Source: Limimaricola cinnabarinus LL-001 (GTDB taxonomy: Bacteria > Pseudomonadota > Alphaproteobacteria > Rhodobacterales > Rhodobacteraceae). Taken from it: a stretch of 64,000 nt of DNA. The stretch's first letter is position 1; every line of letters begins with the position of its first letter. The DNA is taken from NCBI RefSeq assembly GCF_000466965.1, contig NZ_BATB01000001.1, forward strand, positions 62,001-126,000. Direction: 5' to 3'. The notes under the pieces were generated by a model that was not told the origin of the DNA, did not search any database, and saw nothing but the letters and a program-made list of their open reading frames with translations. The translations under genes and the position numbers were made by a program. Below are positions 51,828 through 62,963 of this stretch, piece after piece.

Positions 51828-52331
51828 ATGAAACAGCTTCGCCCCCTCTTCGCGCTCATGGCCCTTTTGTGGGCCGCCCCCCTCGTCGCCGCGCAGGAGG
51901 CCCCGGACCTGCTGACGCGCTGGGCCGAAGAGCCGCGCGCCGCCTACCCGGTGGGCGAGGCCGAGCTTGACGATTTCGAATTCGTGGCGCGGCCGATCGT
52001 GGTCTTTGCCGACGGGCCAAGCGATCCGCAGTTCCAGAGGCAGATGGCGTTTCTGGCTGAGCGGATCGACGATCTCGCGGTGCGCGACGTGATCGTGCTG
52101 ATCGACACCGACCCCGAGGCGCGCGGCCCGATCCGCCGATCGCTGCGGCCGCGCGGCTTTGCCGTCGTGCTGATCGGCAAGGACGGCCGCATCGCCCAGC
52201 GCAAGCCCGCGCCCTTCACCGGGCGCGAGCTGATCCGCGCCATCGACAAGCTGCCGCTGCGCCAGCAGGAAATACGCGACGCCAACCAGCCGATCGACCG
52301 GGCCGGGGCGCAGGCGCTACCGACGCGCTAG
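51828..52331 (+). CDS. Exported DUF4174-type protein
   Basis: Protein of 167 residues. Signal peptide [20 protein letters not shown] with cleavage near VAA-QE. The mature domain has a thioredoxin-like alternation: [58 protein letters not shown]. No CxxC is present, so it is not a redox thioredoxin. This matches the DUF4174 pattern; function unknown. It sits between mcm and pccA on the opposite strand, and its stop shares CTAG with the pccA stop. Confidence 0.8.
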   Translation: MKQLRPLFALMALLWAAPLVAAQEAPDLLTRWAEEPRAAYPVGEAELDDFEFVARPIVVFADGPSDPQFQRQMAFLAERIDDLAVRDVIVLIDTDPEARGPIRRSLRPRGFAVVLIGKDGRIAQRKPAPFTGRELIRAIDKLPLRQQEIRDANQPIDRAGAQALPTR

Positions 52332-54327
52332 TCGAACTCCATGATCACGGCGTCGACGGCGAGGTTGTCGCCCGCCTCGGCCATGATGCGGGCGACACGA
52401 CCCTGACGCTCCGCGCGCAGCAGGTTCTCCATCTTCATCGCCTCGACCGTACAGAGCGCCTGCCCCGCCTGCACTTCATCGCCCTCGGCCACATGCAGTG
52501 CCGTGACCACGCCCGGCATCGGGCAAAGCAGCAACTTCGAGGTGTCGGGGGGCTGCTTTTCGAGCATCAGGGCGGCCAGTTCGGCCTGTCTCGGGGTCAT
52601 TACCCGTGCCCGTAGATCGGCCCCGCGTCCACGCAGCCGAAACCCCATGGGAAGCGTATCGACCTTGAGCACCAGCGGCGCCTCGCCCACCATGAGCCGC
52701 GCCAGCGTCCGGCCTGGCATCCAGTCGCTTTCAACGCGCAGCGCCTCGCCGCCGTCGAATCGCACCTCCGCCCCGTCGCGGTCGGTGGTAAGCGACAGTT
52801 CGAAGCGCGCCGCACCAAGCGTCACCACCCAGTCGGTGCCGACGCGGCGCTCGTGATGATCCATGCGTCCCGAAATCCGGGCGCGCCTGATTTCCGAGAC
52901 CCGGTGCATCGCCGCTGCCGCCGCCGCGATGCGGCGCAGCTCGGCCTCGGGCAGTTCGGCCCCGGTGAAACCTTGGGGGAACTCCTCCTCGATGAAGCCG
53001 GTCGTGATCTCGCCCGAGACGAAGCGCGGGTGGTCCATCACGGCCGAGAGGAATGGCAGATTGTGTCCGATGCCCTCGACCTCGAAGCCGTCGAGCGCCT
53101 CGCGCATCGCGGCGATGGCGCGGAGCCGGTCGGGCGCCATGTGCAGAGCTTGGCGATCATCGGGTCATAATGCATCGAGATTTCGCCGCCCTCGAACACG
53201 CCGGTATCGTTGCGCACGGCACGCTCGGGCGTGGCGATCTCCTCGGGCGGGCGGTAGCGCGTCAGGCGACCGATCGAGGGCAAGAAGCCGCGATACGGGT
53301 CTTCGGCGTAAAGTCGGCTTTCGATGGCCCAGCCGTTGAGCGGGATGTCGGCCTGCGCGAAGGGCAGCTTTTCGCCCGCCGCCACGCGGATCATCTGCTC
53401 CACGAGGTCGATGCCGGTGATCAACTCGGTCACCGGATGCTCGACCTGCAACCGGGTGTTCATCTCGAGAAAATAGAAGTTGCGGTCGCCGTCGACGATG
53501 AACTCGACCGTGCCGGCGCTAGTGTAGCCTACGGCCTGCGCCAGAGACACCGCCTGCTGCCCCATGGCGCGGCGCGTGGCGTCGTCGAGAAAGGGCGACG
53601 GGGCCTCTTCGATGACCTTCTGGTTGCGGCGCTGGATCGAGCATTCGCGCTCGTGCAGCCAGACGGCGTTGCCATGGCCGTCGCACAGCACCTGGATCTC
53701 GATATGGCGTGGCGAGGTGACGAATTTCTCGATGAAAATCCGGTCGTCGCCAAAACTCGATGCGGCCTCGGATTTCGAGGCGCGAAAGCCCTCGCGCGCG
53801 CCCGCGTCGTCATGGGCGATGCGCATCCCCTTGCCGCCGCCTCCGGCGCTGGCCTTGATCATCACCGGATAGCCGATCTCACGCGCGATCCGCACCGCCT
53901 CCTCGGCGTCCGCGATCAGCCCCATATGGCCCGGCACGGTCGAAACGCCCGCTTCGGCTGCGAGCTTCTTGGAGGTGATCTTGTCGCCCATCGCCTCGAT
54001 CGCGGTCGCGGGCGGGCCGATGAAGGCGACGCCTTCTTCCGACAGCGCATGGGCGAAGCGCGGGTTCTCCGACAGGAACCCGTAACCCGGATGCACCGCC
54101 TGAGCGCCGCTGCGGCGCACCGCCTCCATGACCCGGTCGATGGAGATGTAGGATTGCGCGGCCGCAGCGGGTCCGATCTCGATCGCCTCGTCGGCCATGC
54201 GCACATGCAGCGCGTCGCGGTCGGCTTCGGAATGCACCGCGACGGTGCGGATGCCCATGGCGCGGGCGCTGCGGATCACCCGGCAGGCGATCTCACCGCG
54301 ATTGGCGATCAGGATCTTGTCGAACAT
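52328..54327 (-). CDS. pccA: Propionyl-CoA carboxylase alpha (biotin) subunit (frame broken at about 53138)
   Basis: Biotin carboxylase plus biotin carrier subunit, feeding carboxyl groups to PccB. It starts [20 protein letters not shown], with ATP-grasp [18 protein letters not shown] and [14 protein letters not shown] (catalytic region). [18 protein letters not shown] follows. The frame breaks at [11 protein letters not shown]; one added G near 53138 leads to [20 protein letters not shown]. The C-terminal biotin site is VEAMKMEN (biotinyl-Lys). About 666 residues, normal for PccA. Proximity to pccB and mcm favours propionyl-CoA over methylcrotonyl-CoA or acetyl-CoA as substrate. Confidence 0.9.
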
Positions 54328-54362
54328 CGTGCCCCTCTCATTGGCCTTTCCGGCCGATCACG

Positions 54363-54394
54363 AAAAAGGGCCGCCGGGATCTCTCCGGCGGCCC
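54363..54394 (-). terminator. Intrinsic terminator after the small lipoprotein gene
   Basis: On the minus strand GGGCCGCCGG, a 7-base loop and CCGGCGGCCC make a perfect 10-bp stem followed by TTTTT. It lies about 45 bases past the lipoprotein stop and before pccA. It suggests pccA has its own promoter in the roughly 35 bases that remain, or depends on partial read-through. Confidence 0.8.
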
Positions 54395-54437
54395 GTCATG
54401 TCATGCGCGTCCGGCCGAGGCCGGTCGCGTGCTCGGC

Positions 54438-54656
54438 TCAGTAGCAGCCGTTCGCGTTCGGGTTGGTGACGCAGGGCGCGATGCCGCCGATCGCACCACC
54501 GATGAGCGCGCCGTTGACGGCGCTCTCGCCGGCGACCTGCGCGACAGCGGCGCCGGTGAGGGCGCCGGTCGCGGCGCGCTCACCGGGGGTGGCGCCACAG
54601 GCGGCCAGAGTAGCGGCGACGCCGAGCGCGCCGAAGAGTTTGAACGTGGATGCCAT
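54438..54656 (-). CDS. Small Gly/Ala-rich lipoprotein, 72 aa
   Basis: Signal peptide MASTFKLFGALGVAATLAAC with lipobox LAAC (Cys20) precedes a Gly-Ala-rich stretch, ATGALTGAAVAQVAGESAVN, and GALIGGAIGGIAP. This is a pattern of glycine-zipper lipoproteins. A Cys pair near the end (CVTNPNANGCY) could form a disulfide. Such proteins sit in the outer membrane; no specific role is known. A strong terminator follows. It lies between pccA and pccB but may be transcribed separately. Confidence 0.75.
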   Translation of the reverse strand: MASTFKLFGALGVAATLAACGATPGERAATGALTGAAVAQVAGESAVNGALIGGAIGGIAPCVTNPNANGCY

Positions 54657-54837
54657 TCTTGGTCTCCGAAAATGAATGGTTGTGCCCCAGATGACGCTGT
54701 CAGTGCCACTTCGCAGGGGTCTGCGCAAGTGAGAGCGATGCCCCGCCGGGCGCGGTCGGCATCACAGCCAAGGCATGGGCGGCAACCCGCCACTACCCGC
54801 GCCGGATATTCGACGCCCTCCCCGGCGTGATCGGCCT

Positions 54838-55227
54838 TCACCAGCCCTCGCCCTCGTCCTCGGCGTCATCCTCGTCCTCGTCGGCCCCGAAGACGTCGGG
54901 AAAGCTGCGCCGCGCCACGTCGACGTCGATGCGCAGCAGCGCGTCGTAATCCTGTGGATCGAAAGGGTCCTCGGCGGGCACCACCTCGCGGCCAAAGAGC
55001 CAGCTCAGCCGCGCTGCATCGAGATTGCCGCGCATGAAAGGCTCCTCGCCGAACTGCGCCCAGAGAGCGGCCATGAAGCCTTCGTCGGCGCGCCGGTCGG
55101 GCGGGCGCCGGTCGCGAAAGCGTTCGCGCCGGATGATCTTGGTCGGGCCGTCCTTGGCCGCGCGCCTGATCGTGAATTGAAAGTCGGTGCCGGGCAGCCG
55201 GCCGGGAAATCCGCGGTGCTTTTCCAT
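54838..55227 (-). CDS. Conserved hypothetical protein in the propionate cluster
   Basis: Soluble protein of 129 residues. A basic N-terminal half (MEKHRGFPGRLPGTDFQFTI, then KDGPTKIIRRERFRDRRPPD) is followed by MAALWAQFGEEPFMRGNLDA, then RLSWLFGREVVPAEDPFDPQ. The very acidic tail is rich in Glu/Asp (after FPDVFGADED). It lies between pccB and the small lipoprotein on the same strand, so expression with pcc genes is likely. No domain recognised. Confidence 0.65.
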   Translation of the reverse strand: MEKHRGFPGRLPGTDFQFTIRRAAKDGPTKIIRRERFRDRRPPDRRADEGFMAALWAQFGEEPFMRGNLDAARLSWLFGREVVPAEDPFDPQDYDALLRIDVDVARRSFPDVFGADEDEDDAEDEGEGW

Positions 55228-55364
55228 GTCAATCGTGTCCTCGGGCTGCGCCGCGCGATCCGCGGCAGGCCGCCTGATAGCCCGGCAGGACGGCCCGCAC
55301 CATCCCGTGCCGCCAGTTCGGGGCCGCCGGAGGCGAGGGGACCGGGTCCAAGGCCCTACCCTGT

Positions 55365-56897
55365 TCAGAGCGGGATGTTGTCATGCTTCTTCCACGGGTT
55401 CTGGAGCGATTTGCCGCGCAACGAGGCAAAGGCCCGCGCCACCCTGCGGCGGGTCGAATGCGGCATGATCACCTCGTCGATGAAGCCCCGCTCGGCGGCG
55501 ATGAAGGGGTTGGCGAAGCGGTCCTCGTAATCCTTGGTGCGCGCGGCGATCTTCTCGGGCTCGCCCAACTCGGAGCGATAGAGGATCTCGGTCGCGCCCC
55601 TCGCCCCCATCACCGCGATCTCGGCGGTGGGCCAGGCATAGTTGAAATCGCCGCGCAGGTGCTTGGAGGCCATCACGTCATAGGCGCCGCCATAGGCCTT
55701 GCGGGTGATCAGCGTCACCTTGGGCACCGTCGCCTCGCCATAGGCGAACAGCAGCTTGGCCCCGTGCTTGATGACGCCGCCCAGTTCCTGCCCGGTGCCG
55801 GGCAGAAAGCCCGGCACGTCGACCAGGGTCAGGATCGGGATTTCAAAGGCATCGCAGAACCGCACGAAGCGCGCGGCCTTGCGCGCGCTGTCGATGTCTA
55901 GACAGCCCGCCAGCACCATCGGCTGGTTGGCCACGACGCCCACGGTAGAGCCTTCAAGCCGGATGAAACCGGTAAGGATGTTGCGCGCGAACTCGGCCTG
56001 GATCTCGAAGAAATCGCCCTCGTCGGCGAGCTTTCGCACCAGTTCGTGCATGTCGTAGGGCTGGTTGGGGTTGGCGGGCACGAGGCTGTCGAGGCTCGGC
56101 TCCTCGCGCGCGACATCGTCGAAGAACGGCCGGCGCGGCGGCTTCTCGCGGTTGTTGAGCGGTAGGAAGTCGATCAAACGGCGGGTCTCGGCGATCGCCT
56201 CGACGTCGTTCTCGAAGGCGGCGTCGGCGACCGAGGACTTGCGACTGTGGGTCGTGGCCCCGCCAAGCTCCTCGGCGGTCACGACCTCGCCGGTCACGGT
56301 CTTGACCACGTCGGGGCCGGTTACGAACATGTAGGAGCTGTCCTTCACCATGAAGATGAAGTCGGTCATGGCGGGGGAATAGACGGCCCCTCCCGCGCAG
56401 GGCCCCATGATGAGCGAGATCTGCGGCACCACGCCCGAGGCCAGCACGTTGCGCTGGAACACCTCGGCATAGCCCCCGAGGCTCGCCACCCCCTCTTGGA
56501 TGCGCGCGCCGCCCGAATCGTTGATGCCCACGACCGGCGCGCCGTTGCGCATCGCCATATCCATGATCTTGCAGATCTTTTGGGCGTGGGTTTCCGAAAG
56601 CGATCCACCGAAGACAGTGAAGTCCTGGCTGAACACATAGATCATCCGGCCGTTGACCGTGCCCCAGCCGGTGACGACACCGTCGCCCGGGGGGCGGCTC
56701 TCTTCCATGCCGAAATCTGTGCAGCGGTGGGCGACGAACATGTCGAACTCTTCGAAGGACCCCTCGTCGAGCAGCAACTCGATGCGTTCGCGCGCGGTCA
56801 GCTTGCCCTTGGCGTGCTGCGCGGCGATGCGCGCCTCGCCCCCGCCCTGCCGGGCCGTGTCGCGCCGCGCCTCGAGTGCCTCCAGAATGTCCTGCAT
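55365..56897 (-). CDS. pccB: Propionyl-CoA carboxylase beta (carboxyltransferase) subunit
   Basis: Moves the carboxyl group from biotin to propionyl-CoA, giving methylmalonyl-CoA. The 510-residue crotonase-fold protein has [20 protein letters not shown], the first oxyanion region [20 protein letters not shown], and [20 protein letters not shown]. The second oxyanion region is [20 protein letters not shown], followed by [20 protein letters not shown]. Length and the C-terminal [12 protein letters not shown] match PccB. Its partner pccA lies 1 kb away on the same strand, separated by two small genes. Confidence 0.94.
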   Translation of the reverse strand: MQDILEALEARRDTARQGGGEARIAAQHAKGKLTARERIELLLDEGSFEEFDMFVAHRCTDFGMEESRPPGDGVVTGWGTVNGRMIYVFSQDFTVFGGSLSETHAQKICKIMDMAMRNGAPVVGINDSGGARIQEGVASLGGYAEVFQRNVLASGVVPQISLIMGPCAGGAVYSPAMTDFIFMVKDSSYMFVTGPDVVKTVTGEVVTAEELGGATTHSRKSSVADAAFENDVEAIAETRRLIDFLPLNNREKPPRRPFFDDVAREEPSLDSLVPANPNQPYDMHELVRKLADEGDFFEIQAEFARNILTGFIRLEGSTVGVVANQPMVLAGCLDIDSARKAARFVRFCDAFEIPILTLVDVPGFLPGTGQELGGVIKHGAKLLFAYGEATVPKVTLITRKAYGGAYDVMASKHLRGDFNYAWPTAEIAVMGARGATEILYRSELGEPEKIAARTKDYEDRFANPFIAAERGFIDEVIMPHSTRRRVARAFASLRGKSLQNPWKKHDNIPL

Positions 56898-57034
56898 CGC
56901 CGTCTCCCTCTGTGCAGGGCAGGCTGGCCGATCACGCGAAGCAAGGCAAGTCCCCGTCGCGACGCGATTTCCCCGGCAGTCGAGGCACGGGATTTACCGC
57001 TTGCGCGAGGCGGCGGATGGCCTAGGTCAGGGGC

Positions 57035-57454
57035 ATGTTGCTCGGCATCGCCATCCTGCTCGTGATCGTTCTCGGCTCGGTACATCATTTCGGCCTTGTG
57101 CTCTGCCGACATGTGCTGCCGCAGGCCGAGGGGCGAAATTCACTGGTACCGCTCGGGGCCTTCATCCTGACCGCGCTGCTGCACATGATACACATCGCGA
57201 TCGGCGCTGCGCTCTACCAGATCTTGCAGGAGCACGTCTTTCCCGGTGGGTTGGGCACCAGCTTCACCGACTGGGTCGATTACACCTATCTTTCGGCCAT
57301 CGCCTTCTCGACCGTGGGGTTCGGCGATCTCGACGTGACAGGGCCCATGCGGCTGGTGGTCGGCGCGCAGTCCATGGCGGGATTCATGATCATCACCTGG
57401 TCGGCGACCTTCATCTACGACGTCTCGGCCAAGCAGCTCGAAAAACACCGCTGA
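57035..57454 (+). CDS. Small potassium channel (ion-channel superfamily)
   Basis: Membrane protein of 139 residues. One N-terminal helix (LLGIAILLVIVLGSVHHFGL) is followed by a second (FILTALLHMIHIAIGAALYQ), a pore helix with filter TVGFGD at 93-98, and a last helix (LVVGAQSMAGFMIITWSATF). The filter is the K+ type with Phe in place of Tyr. No cytoplasmic RCK domain is present, so gating is unknown. It stands alone, convergent with the nuclease gene, which starts its 3' end 5 bases later. Confidence 0.85.
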   Translation: MLLGIAILLVIVLGSVHHFGLVLCRHVLPQAEGRNSLVPLGAFILTALLHMIHIAIGAALYQILQEHVFPGGLGTSFTDWVDYTYLSAIAFSTVGFGDLDVTGPMRLVVGAQSMAGFMIITWSATFIYDVSAKQLEKHR

Positions 57455-57458
57455 GCGA

Positions 57459-58133
57459 TCAGCTCCCGGCGTGACGCCATCCCGCGCGCCGCGCCTCGGC
57501 TTCGTTGCAGAACCAGCGTTCGCCCGATGCGGTGTCGATCTTGGTGCGCCCGTAATAGGGATCGCCCGGCATGTGATAGATCCGCCCGCCCCCCGAAACG
57601 TTCCCCTTGATTGCGCAGCCGCCCGCGCCGGTGCGCTCGGGTTCGGGCTGCGCGTTTCCCGCCCGCCTGGCGCGCCGCCAGTCCCATGGCGCCTCGACCT
57701 CACCGCGCCAGATGCCGCGCCCGGCGTCGCGCGCGGCGGCCTCTTGGGGCAGATAGTCCTTGGAGTATTCGACATAGGCGAAGGCCAGCCCCTCGGAGAC
57801 CAGCGTTTCGCCGATATCGGCCCCGCCCACCGCACAGCGCGCCACGATACGTTCGTAGCGGTCGATATCGACCGTCTCGCAGGCGGCGATGCGCCCCGCA
57901 AAGCGCAGCGACGCCTCTTGGGTGACCCAGTTGCCGCAAGCCCATTGCGCGCCCGATCCGGTGCCGCAGCTCTGCGCGGTTTCGGGCGCGTCGACCCCGT
58001 GCAGGCGCACCCGCGCGCCGCCGACGTCGAGAGTGTCACCATCGATCACCGCCACCGTTCCGGCAGGGCCGGCGGCGGGAGCGGGCTCAGGGCTGCACAG
58101 GCCGAAAAAGGCGAGGATCGCAAAGCAGGGCAT
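57459..58133 (-). CDS. Exported thermonuclease-family (SNase-like) protein
   Basis: Protein of 224 residues with a hydrophobic export signal (MPCFAILAFFGLCSP). The staphylococcal-nuclease fold follows: VAVIDGDTLDVGGARVRLHG with VDAPE (metal/phosphate residues), then DRYERIVARCAVGG (catalytic Arg region) and SKDYLPQEAAARDAGRGIWR. The extra C-terminal part (KGNVSGGGRIYHMPGDPYYG, then GERWFCNEAEARRAGWRHA) is a common companion module in alphaproteobacteria. It likely acts on DNA/RNA outside the cytoplasm. Confidence 0.88.
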   Translation of the reverse strand: MPCFAILAFFGLCSPEPAPAAGPAGTVAVIDGDTLDVGGARVRLHGVDAPETAQSCGTGSGAQWACGNWVTQEASLRFAGRIAACETVDIDRYERIVARCAVGGADIGETLVSEGLAFAYVEYSKDYLPQEAAARDAGRGIWRGEVEAPWDWRRARRAGNAQPEPERTGAGGCAIKGNVSGGGRIYHMPGDPYYGRTKIDTASGERWFCNEAEARRAGWRHAGS

Positions 58134-58214
58134 GACAGAGATGTCGGCGCATTTTCCCGCTTCGGCAAGAGTGCCGTTAACATAAAGTTAAGGAATTCCT
58201 GCGATGGGCGATTC

Positions 58215-59869
58215 TCAGCGTTGCGCCACCCGCCATGCGGGATGAATCCACGGCTCTTCGTCCGAAGGCGGCAGGCTGCGACCGAGGATGTGGTCGGAGG
58301 CCTTCTCGCCCACCATGATCGAGGGCGCGTTGAGGTTGCCATTGGTGATGCGCGGAAAGATCGAGCTGTCGGCCACGCGAAGCCCGTCGATGCCGATCAC
58401 CCGGCATTCGGGATCGACAACGGCCCCCGCGTCGTCCGCGGCCCCCATCCGGCAGGTCCCGCAGGGGTGATAGGCGCTTTCGACATGTTCCTTGATCGCC
58501 TCGTTCAACTGATCGTCGCTTTGATATTCATCGCCCGGCAGGATCTCGTGGCCCCTGTAGGGCGCAAAGGCGCGCTGACCGAAGATCTCGCGGGTGAGCC
58601 GGATGCAGGTCCGGAAATCGGCCCAGTCCTGTTCGGTCGACATGTAGTTGAACAGGATCTTCGGCGCCTCGGCGGGATCGTTCGAGGCCAGCGTGACATG
58701 CCCGCGCGAGCCCGAGCGCATCGGCCCGACATGCGCCTGAAAGCCGTGGCCCTCGGCCGCCGCCTGCCCGTCATAGCGCACGGCCATGGGCAGGAAGTGA
58801 TACTGGATGTCGGGATACTCCACGCCCGCGCGCGACCGGATGAAACCCGCGCTCTCGAACTGGTTCGAGGCCCCGAGGCCGGTACGGTTCAGCATCCACT
58901 GCGTGCCGACCACGCCCTTGCCCCACAGGTTCCAGTGGCTGAACAGCGAGACCGGCTGCGTCGCAGCCATCTGGATGTACATCTCCAGATGGTCCTGAAG
59001 ATTCTGTCCCACGCCCGGGCGGTCGGCCACCACCTCGATGCCGTGCTCGGCCAGATGCGCCGCCGGACCGATGCCGGACAGCATCAGCAGTTTGGGCGAG
59101 TTGATCGAGGAAGCGGCGACGATCACCTCGCGCGCGCCCGGATCACCTCGGTCTTCGAGCCGCGATTGATCTCGACGCCGATCGCGCGGCCATTCTTGAG
59201 CACCACGCGACGCGCCAGCCCGCGCACGAGGGTGCAGTTGTCGCGCTTGAGCGCGGGGCGCAGATAGGCGTTGGCCGCCGACCAGCGGGTGCCCTGCCAG
59301 ATCGTCGCCTCCATTGGGCCGAAGCCCTCCTGCTTTTCGCCGTTGTAATCATCGGTGAGTTGGTAGCCCGCCTGCCCGCCCGCCTCGACGAAGGCGCGGG
59401 TGAGAGGATTGTCGCGCGGACCACGCGTCACATGCAGCGGCCCGTCATGGCCCCTGCGGGCGGGGTCGCCGCCGTGGCCGCTATCGTGCCAGTTCTCCAT
59501 GCGCCGGAAATAGGGCAGGACGCCAGCATAGTCCCAGCCGTCGGCCCCCATCTCGGACCACGTGTCGAAATCGCGCGCGTGGCCACGCACATAGACCATG
59601 CCGTTGATCGAGGAAGAGCCGCCGATCACCTTGCCGCGCGGCGTGGCGAGACGGCGGCCGCCCAGATGCGGCTCGGGTTCGGAGCGATAGCCCCAGTCGT
59701 AGCGCGCCATGTTCATCGGGTAGCTGAGCGCGCCCGGCATCTGGATGAACGGCCCCGCGTCAGTGCCGCCATGCTCGATGACGATAACGCTCTTGCCCGC
59801 CTCGGAGAGGCGGTAAGCCATGGTGCAGCCGGCGCTTCCGGCCCCGATGATGACGTAGTCCGCTTGCAT
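58215..59869 (-). CDS. betA: Choline dehydrogenase (GMC oxidoreductase; frame broken at about 59135)
   Basis: FAD enzyme oxidising choline to betaine aldehyde. [20 protein letters not shown] has the FAD loop at 9-15. Then [20 protein letters not shown] with [20 protein letters not shown] are GMC signatures. The frame breaks at TEVIRA; adding one base near 59131-59137 restores [20 protein letters not shown] (GMC signature 2). The C-terminal [10 protein letters not shown] and the HPAWRVAQR end follow. About 551 residues, matching BetA. It is last in the minus-strand bet unit, 79 bases after betB. Confidence 0.9.
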
Positions 59870-59948
59870 GTCAGACACCCGTGTCTTGCCGGACCGGCGT
59901 TCGTGGCGCCGCTCCGTTATCGTTGAGTTGAACCGGCTCCGGGGCCGA

Positions 59949-61411
59949 TCAGTACGGCGCCTCGACCGGCCCCATCGCGACGTAGACGGTCTTGATCTGG
60001 CTCCAGTGCTCGATCGCCACCTGCCCGTTCTCGCGGCCCACGCCGGACATCTTCATGCCGCCGAAGGGCGCCTCGACCGGCGTCAGGTTGTAGGTGTTGA
60101 TCCAGCACGAGCCCGCCTGAAGCCCTGCCACGACGCGGTGCGCCCGCGCCAGATCGCGGGTGAACACGCCCGCCGACAGCCCGTAGATCGTGGCGTTGGC
60201 GCGCGCCAGCGCCTCGTCCTCGGTGGCAAAGCCGAAGACCGACATCACCGGGCCGAAGATCTCCTCGCGCGCGATGGTCATGTCGTCGGTGACATCGGCG
60301 AAGACCGTGGGCTCGATCCAGAACCCCGCGCCCTTTCCCTCGGGTCGGCCGCCGCCCGCCACGAGGCGTGCGCCCTCCGCCCGTCCCTTGGCGACAAAGC
60401 CCTCGACGATCTCGCGCTGACGTTCGCTGACCATCGGCCCGAAATTCGTGGCCTCGTCGAGCGGATCGCCGATCGTCACGCCGCGAAGACGCTCCGATAG
60501 CCGATCGAGAAAGGCCTCGCGGATGCCGTCCTGCACGAAGACGCGGGTGCCGTTCGAGCAGATCTGCCCCGAGGAATAGAAATTGGCGTTGATCGCCGCC
60601 GAGACGGCGTCCTCGAGGCTGGCATCGTCGAAGACCACGAGGGGCGACTTGCCCCCCAATTCCATCGTGACCGATTTTATGCCGGTGGCGGCGGCGGCAT
60701 AGACGCGGCGGCCCGTGGGCACGGAGCCGGTGAGCGAGACCTTGGCAACGCGGTCATCCTCGACCAGCGCGGCGCCGACATCGCCATAGCCCTGCACTAC
60801 GTTGAACACGCCCGGCGGCGCGCCCGCCTCGATCAGGATCTCGGCCACTTTGAGCGCGCAGAGCGGCGTCGTCTCGGAGGGTTTGAACACCATCGTGTTG
60901 CCGCAGGCGAGCGCGGGCGCGGCCTTCCAGCAGGCGATCTGCGTGGGGTAGTTCCACGCGCCGATCCCGACCGTCACGCCCAAGGGCTCGCGGCGGGTGT
61001 AGATGAAATCCTCGCCCATCTGGATATGCTCGCCCGACAGCGTCGCGGCGAGACCGCCGAAATATTCGAGCGCGTCGGCACCCGAGGTGGCGTCGGCAAC
61101 CAGCGTTTCCTGCAATGGTTTACCGGTGTCCTTGGTCTCGAGCTCGGACAATTCGCGGTTGCGCGCGCGCATGATGTCGGCGGCGCGGCGCAGGATGCGG
61201 CCCCGCTCGGTGCCGGTCATCGCGGCCCATGCGGCTGCGCCCGCTTGGCCGCCGCAAGCGCGCGGTCGACCAATGCGGGCGTGGCCGAATGCAGATCAGC
61301 AATGGTCTCGCCGCTGGCCGGGTAGATCACAGGGAGCGCGGCGCCGGTCTCGTCCTCGACATACTGGCCGTCGATGAAGTGGCTGGCCTCGGGTTGGGTC
61401 GGATAGGTCAT
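59949..61411 (-). CDS. betB: Betaine aldehyde dehydrogenase (frame broken at about 61234)
   Basis: NAD(P)-dependent enzyme turning betaine aldehyde into glycine betaine. [20 protein letters not shown], with [15 protein letters not shown], opens the first frame, which breaks at KRAQP. One added base near 61234 gives [20 protein letters not shown]. Then come [20 protein letters not shown], the Glu region [16 protein letters not shown], and the catalytic Cys in [12 protein letters not shown]. The [14 protein letters not shown] segment is typical of BetB. About 487 residues, the usual size. It sits between betC and betA. Confidence 0.92.
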
Positions 61412-61445
61412 GGCTGCGTACTTTCGAATTGGCGAAGGGAAGAAA

Positions 61446-62963
61446 TCACTCACCGCGCGGAAAGCGCTGGCTCTCCTCGAGAATGTTCAGGTCCATGTGG
61501 TTGCGCATGTAGCGTTCGGAGGCGGCGCGCAGCGGCTGGTAGTCCCACGGGTAGTAGCCGCCTTGCCGCAGTGCCTCGTAGACCACCCAGCGCCGGGCCT
61601 GGCTCGCGCGGACCTGTGCGTCGACGAGATCGAAGTTCCAGCGTTCGGACGTCATTGCGCGGAACCGTGCCATGGTTTCGGCATGGTCTGGCTCGGCGGC
61701 GAGGTTCACGCGCTCGCCCGGATCAGCCTTGAGGTCGAAGAGCTGCTCAGGATCGACCGGGCAGGCCGTGTATTTGAACCGCCCCTCGCGCAGCGCGATC
61801 ATCGGCGCGATCGAGCCTTCGGCGGCGTATTCCATCGCCACCGGCGTGTTGCGCCGCGCGCCCTGCCCCAGCGGCACGAGGCTCTCGCCATCGGTCCAAG
61901 GCGTGACCTCGGACATGTCGACGCCGGCGAGGTCGCACAGCGTCGGCGTCACGTCGATCGCCGAAACCGGATCGGTCACGAGGCCCGGCGCCATGTCGGG
62001 GGCGCAGATCATCAGCGGCACCCGTGCCGAGCCTTCGAAGAAGCTCATCTTGAACCACAGCCCCCGCTCTCCGAGCATGTCGCCATGGTCCGACACAAAG
62101 ACCACGATTGCTTCCTGCCGCGTGTCCCCGAGCACGGCGAGAATCTCGCCCAGCTTGTCGTCGACATAGCTGATATTGGCGAAATAGCCCTGCCGCGCCC
62201 GGCGGACCTGCTCGGGCGAAATATCGAAACCGTCCGCGTCGCAGGCGTCCCAGAGCCGCTTCGAATGCGGATCCATCTTCTCATAGGGGATCGCCTCGCC
62301 CGGCGCGTCGAGATGATCGCAGTCGTTGTAGAGGTCCCAGTACTTGCGGCGCGCCACATATGGATCATGCGGATGGGTAAAGCTCACCGTCAGGCACCAC
62401 GGCCGCGCGTCGTGGCCGCGCGCCAGATCGTAGAGCTTGATCTTGGCCTGATGCGCGACGTCATCGTCATATTCGAGCTGGTTGGTGATCTCGGCCACGC
62501 CCGCGCCGGTGACCGAACCGAGGTTGTGATACCACCAGTCGATCCGCTCGCCCGGCTTGCGCCAATCCGGGGTCCAGCCGAAATCGGCCGGATAGATGTC
62601 GGTGGTCAGTCGCTCCTCGAAGCCGTGAAGCTGGTCGGGGCCGACGAAATGCATCTTGCCCGACAGGCAGGTCTGCCAGCCGGCGCGGCGCAGGTGATGC
62701 GCGAAGGTGGGGATGTCCGACGGGAACTCGGCCGCGTTGTCGTAGACCCCGGTGCGGAACGGCAGCTGGCCGGACATGAAGGACGCCCGCCCCGGCGCGC
62801 AGAGCGGGCTGCCGGTATAGGCGTTGGCAAATCGGGTCGAGCGCGCGGCCAGCGCCTTGAGATGGGGCGCGTGCAGCCAGTCGGCCGGGCCGTCGGGAAA
62901 CAGCGTCCCGTTGAGCTGGTCGGCCATGACGATAAGGATGTTCGGAGACTTGTCCGGGGTCAT
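61446..62963 (-). CDS. betC: Choline-sulfatase
   Basis: Hydrolyses choline-O-sulfate to choline and sulfate; 505 residues. The sulfatase start has [19 protein letters not shown] (metal Asp) and the formylglycine motif C-x-P-x-R as CAPGR (Cys55) in [38 protein letters not shown] supplies the further metal Asp/His. The C-terminal [20 protein letters not shown] is the BetC-type end. Its ATG overlaps the betI stop (ATGA), so it is translated with the repressor. It gives the pathway an extra route from choline-sulfate. Confidence 0.93.
   Translation of the reverse strand: MTPDKSPNILIVMADQLNGTLFPDGPADWLHAPHLKALAARSTRFANAYTGSPLCAPGRASFMSGQLPFRTGVYDNAAEFPSDIPTFAHHLRRAGWQTCLSGKMHFVGPDQLHGFEERLTTDIYPADFGWTPDWRKPGERIDWWYHNLGSVTGAGVAEITNQLEYDDDVAHQAKIKLYDLARGHDARPWCLTVSFTHPHDPYVARRKYWDLYNDCDHLDAPGEAIPYEKMDPHSKRLWDACDADGFDISPEQVRRARQGYFANISYVDDKLGEILAVLGDTRQEAIVVFVSDHGDMLGERGLWFKMSFFEGSARVPLMICAPDMAPGLVTDPVSAIDVTPTLCDLAGVDMSEVTPWTDGESLVPLGQGARRNTPVAMEYAAEGSIAPMIALREGRFKYTACPVDPEQLFDLKADPGERVNLAAEPDHAETMARFRAMTSERWNFDLVDAQVRASQARRWVVYEALRQGGYYPWDYQPLRAASERYMRNHMDLNILEESQRFPRGE

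Noticed and set aside
55229-55429. A 66-codon minus-strand frame between pccB and the next gene
   Set aside because: It overlaps the end of pccB, has no ribosome site and its composition is that of a shadow frame.
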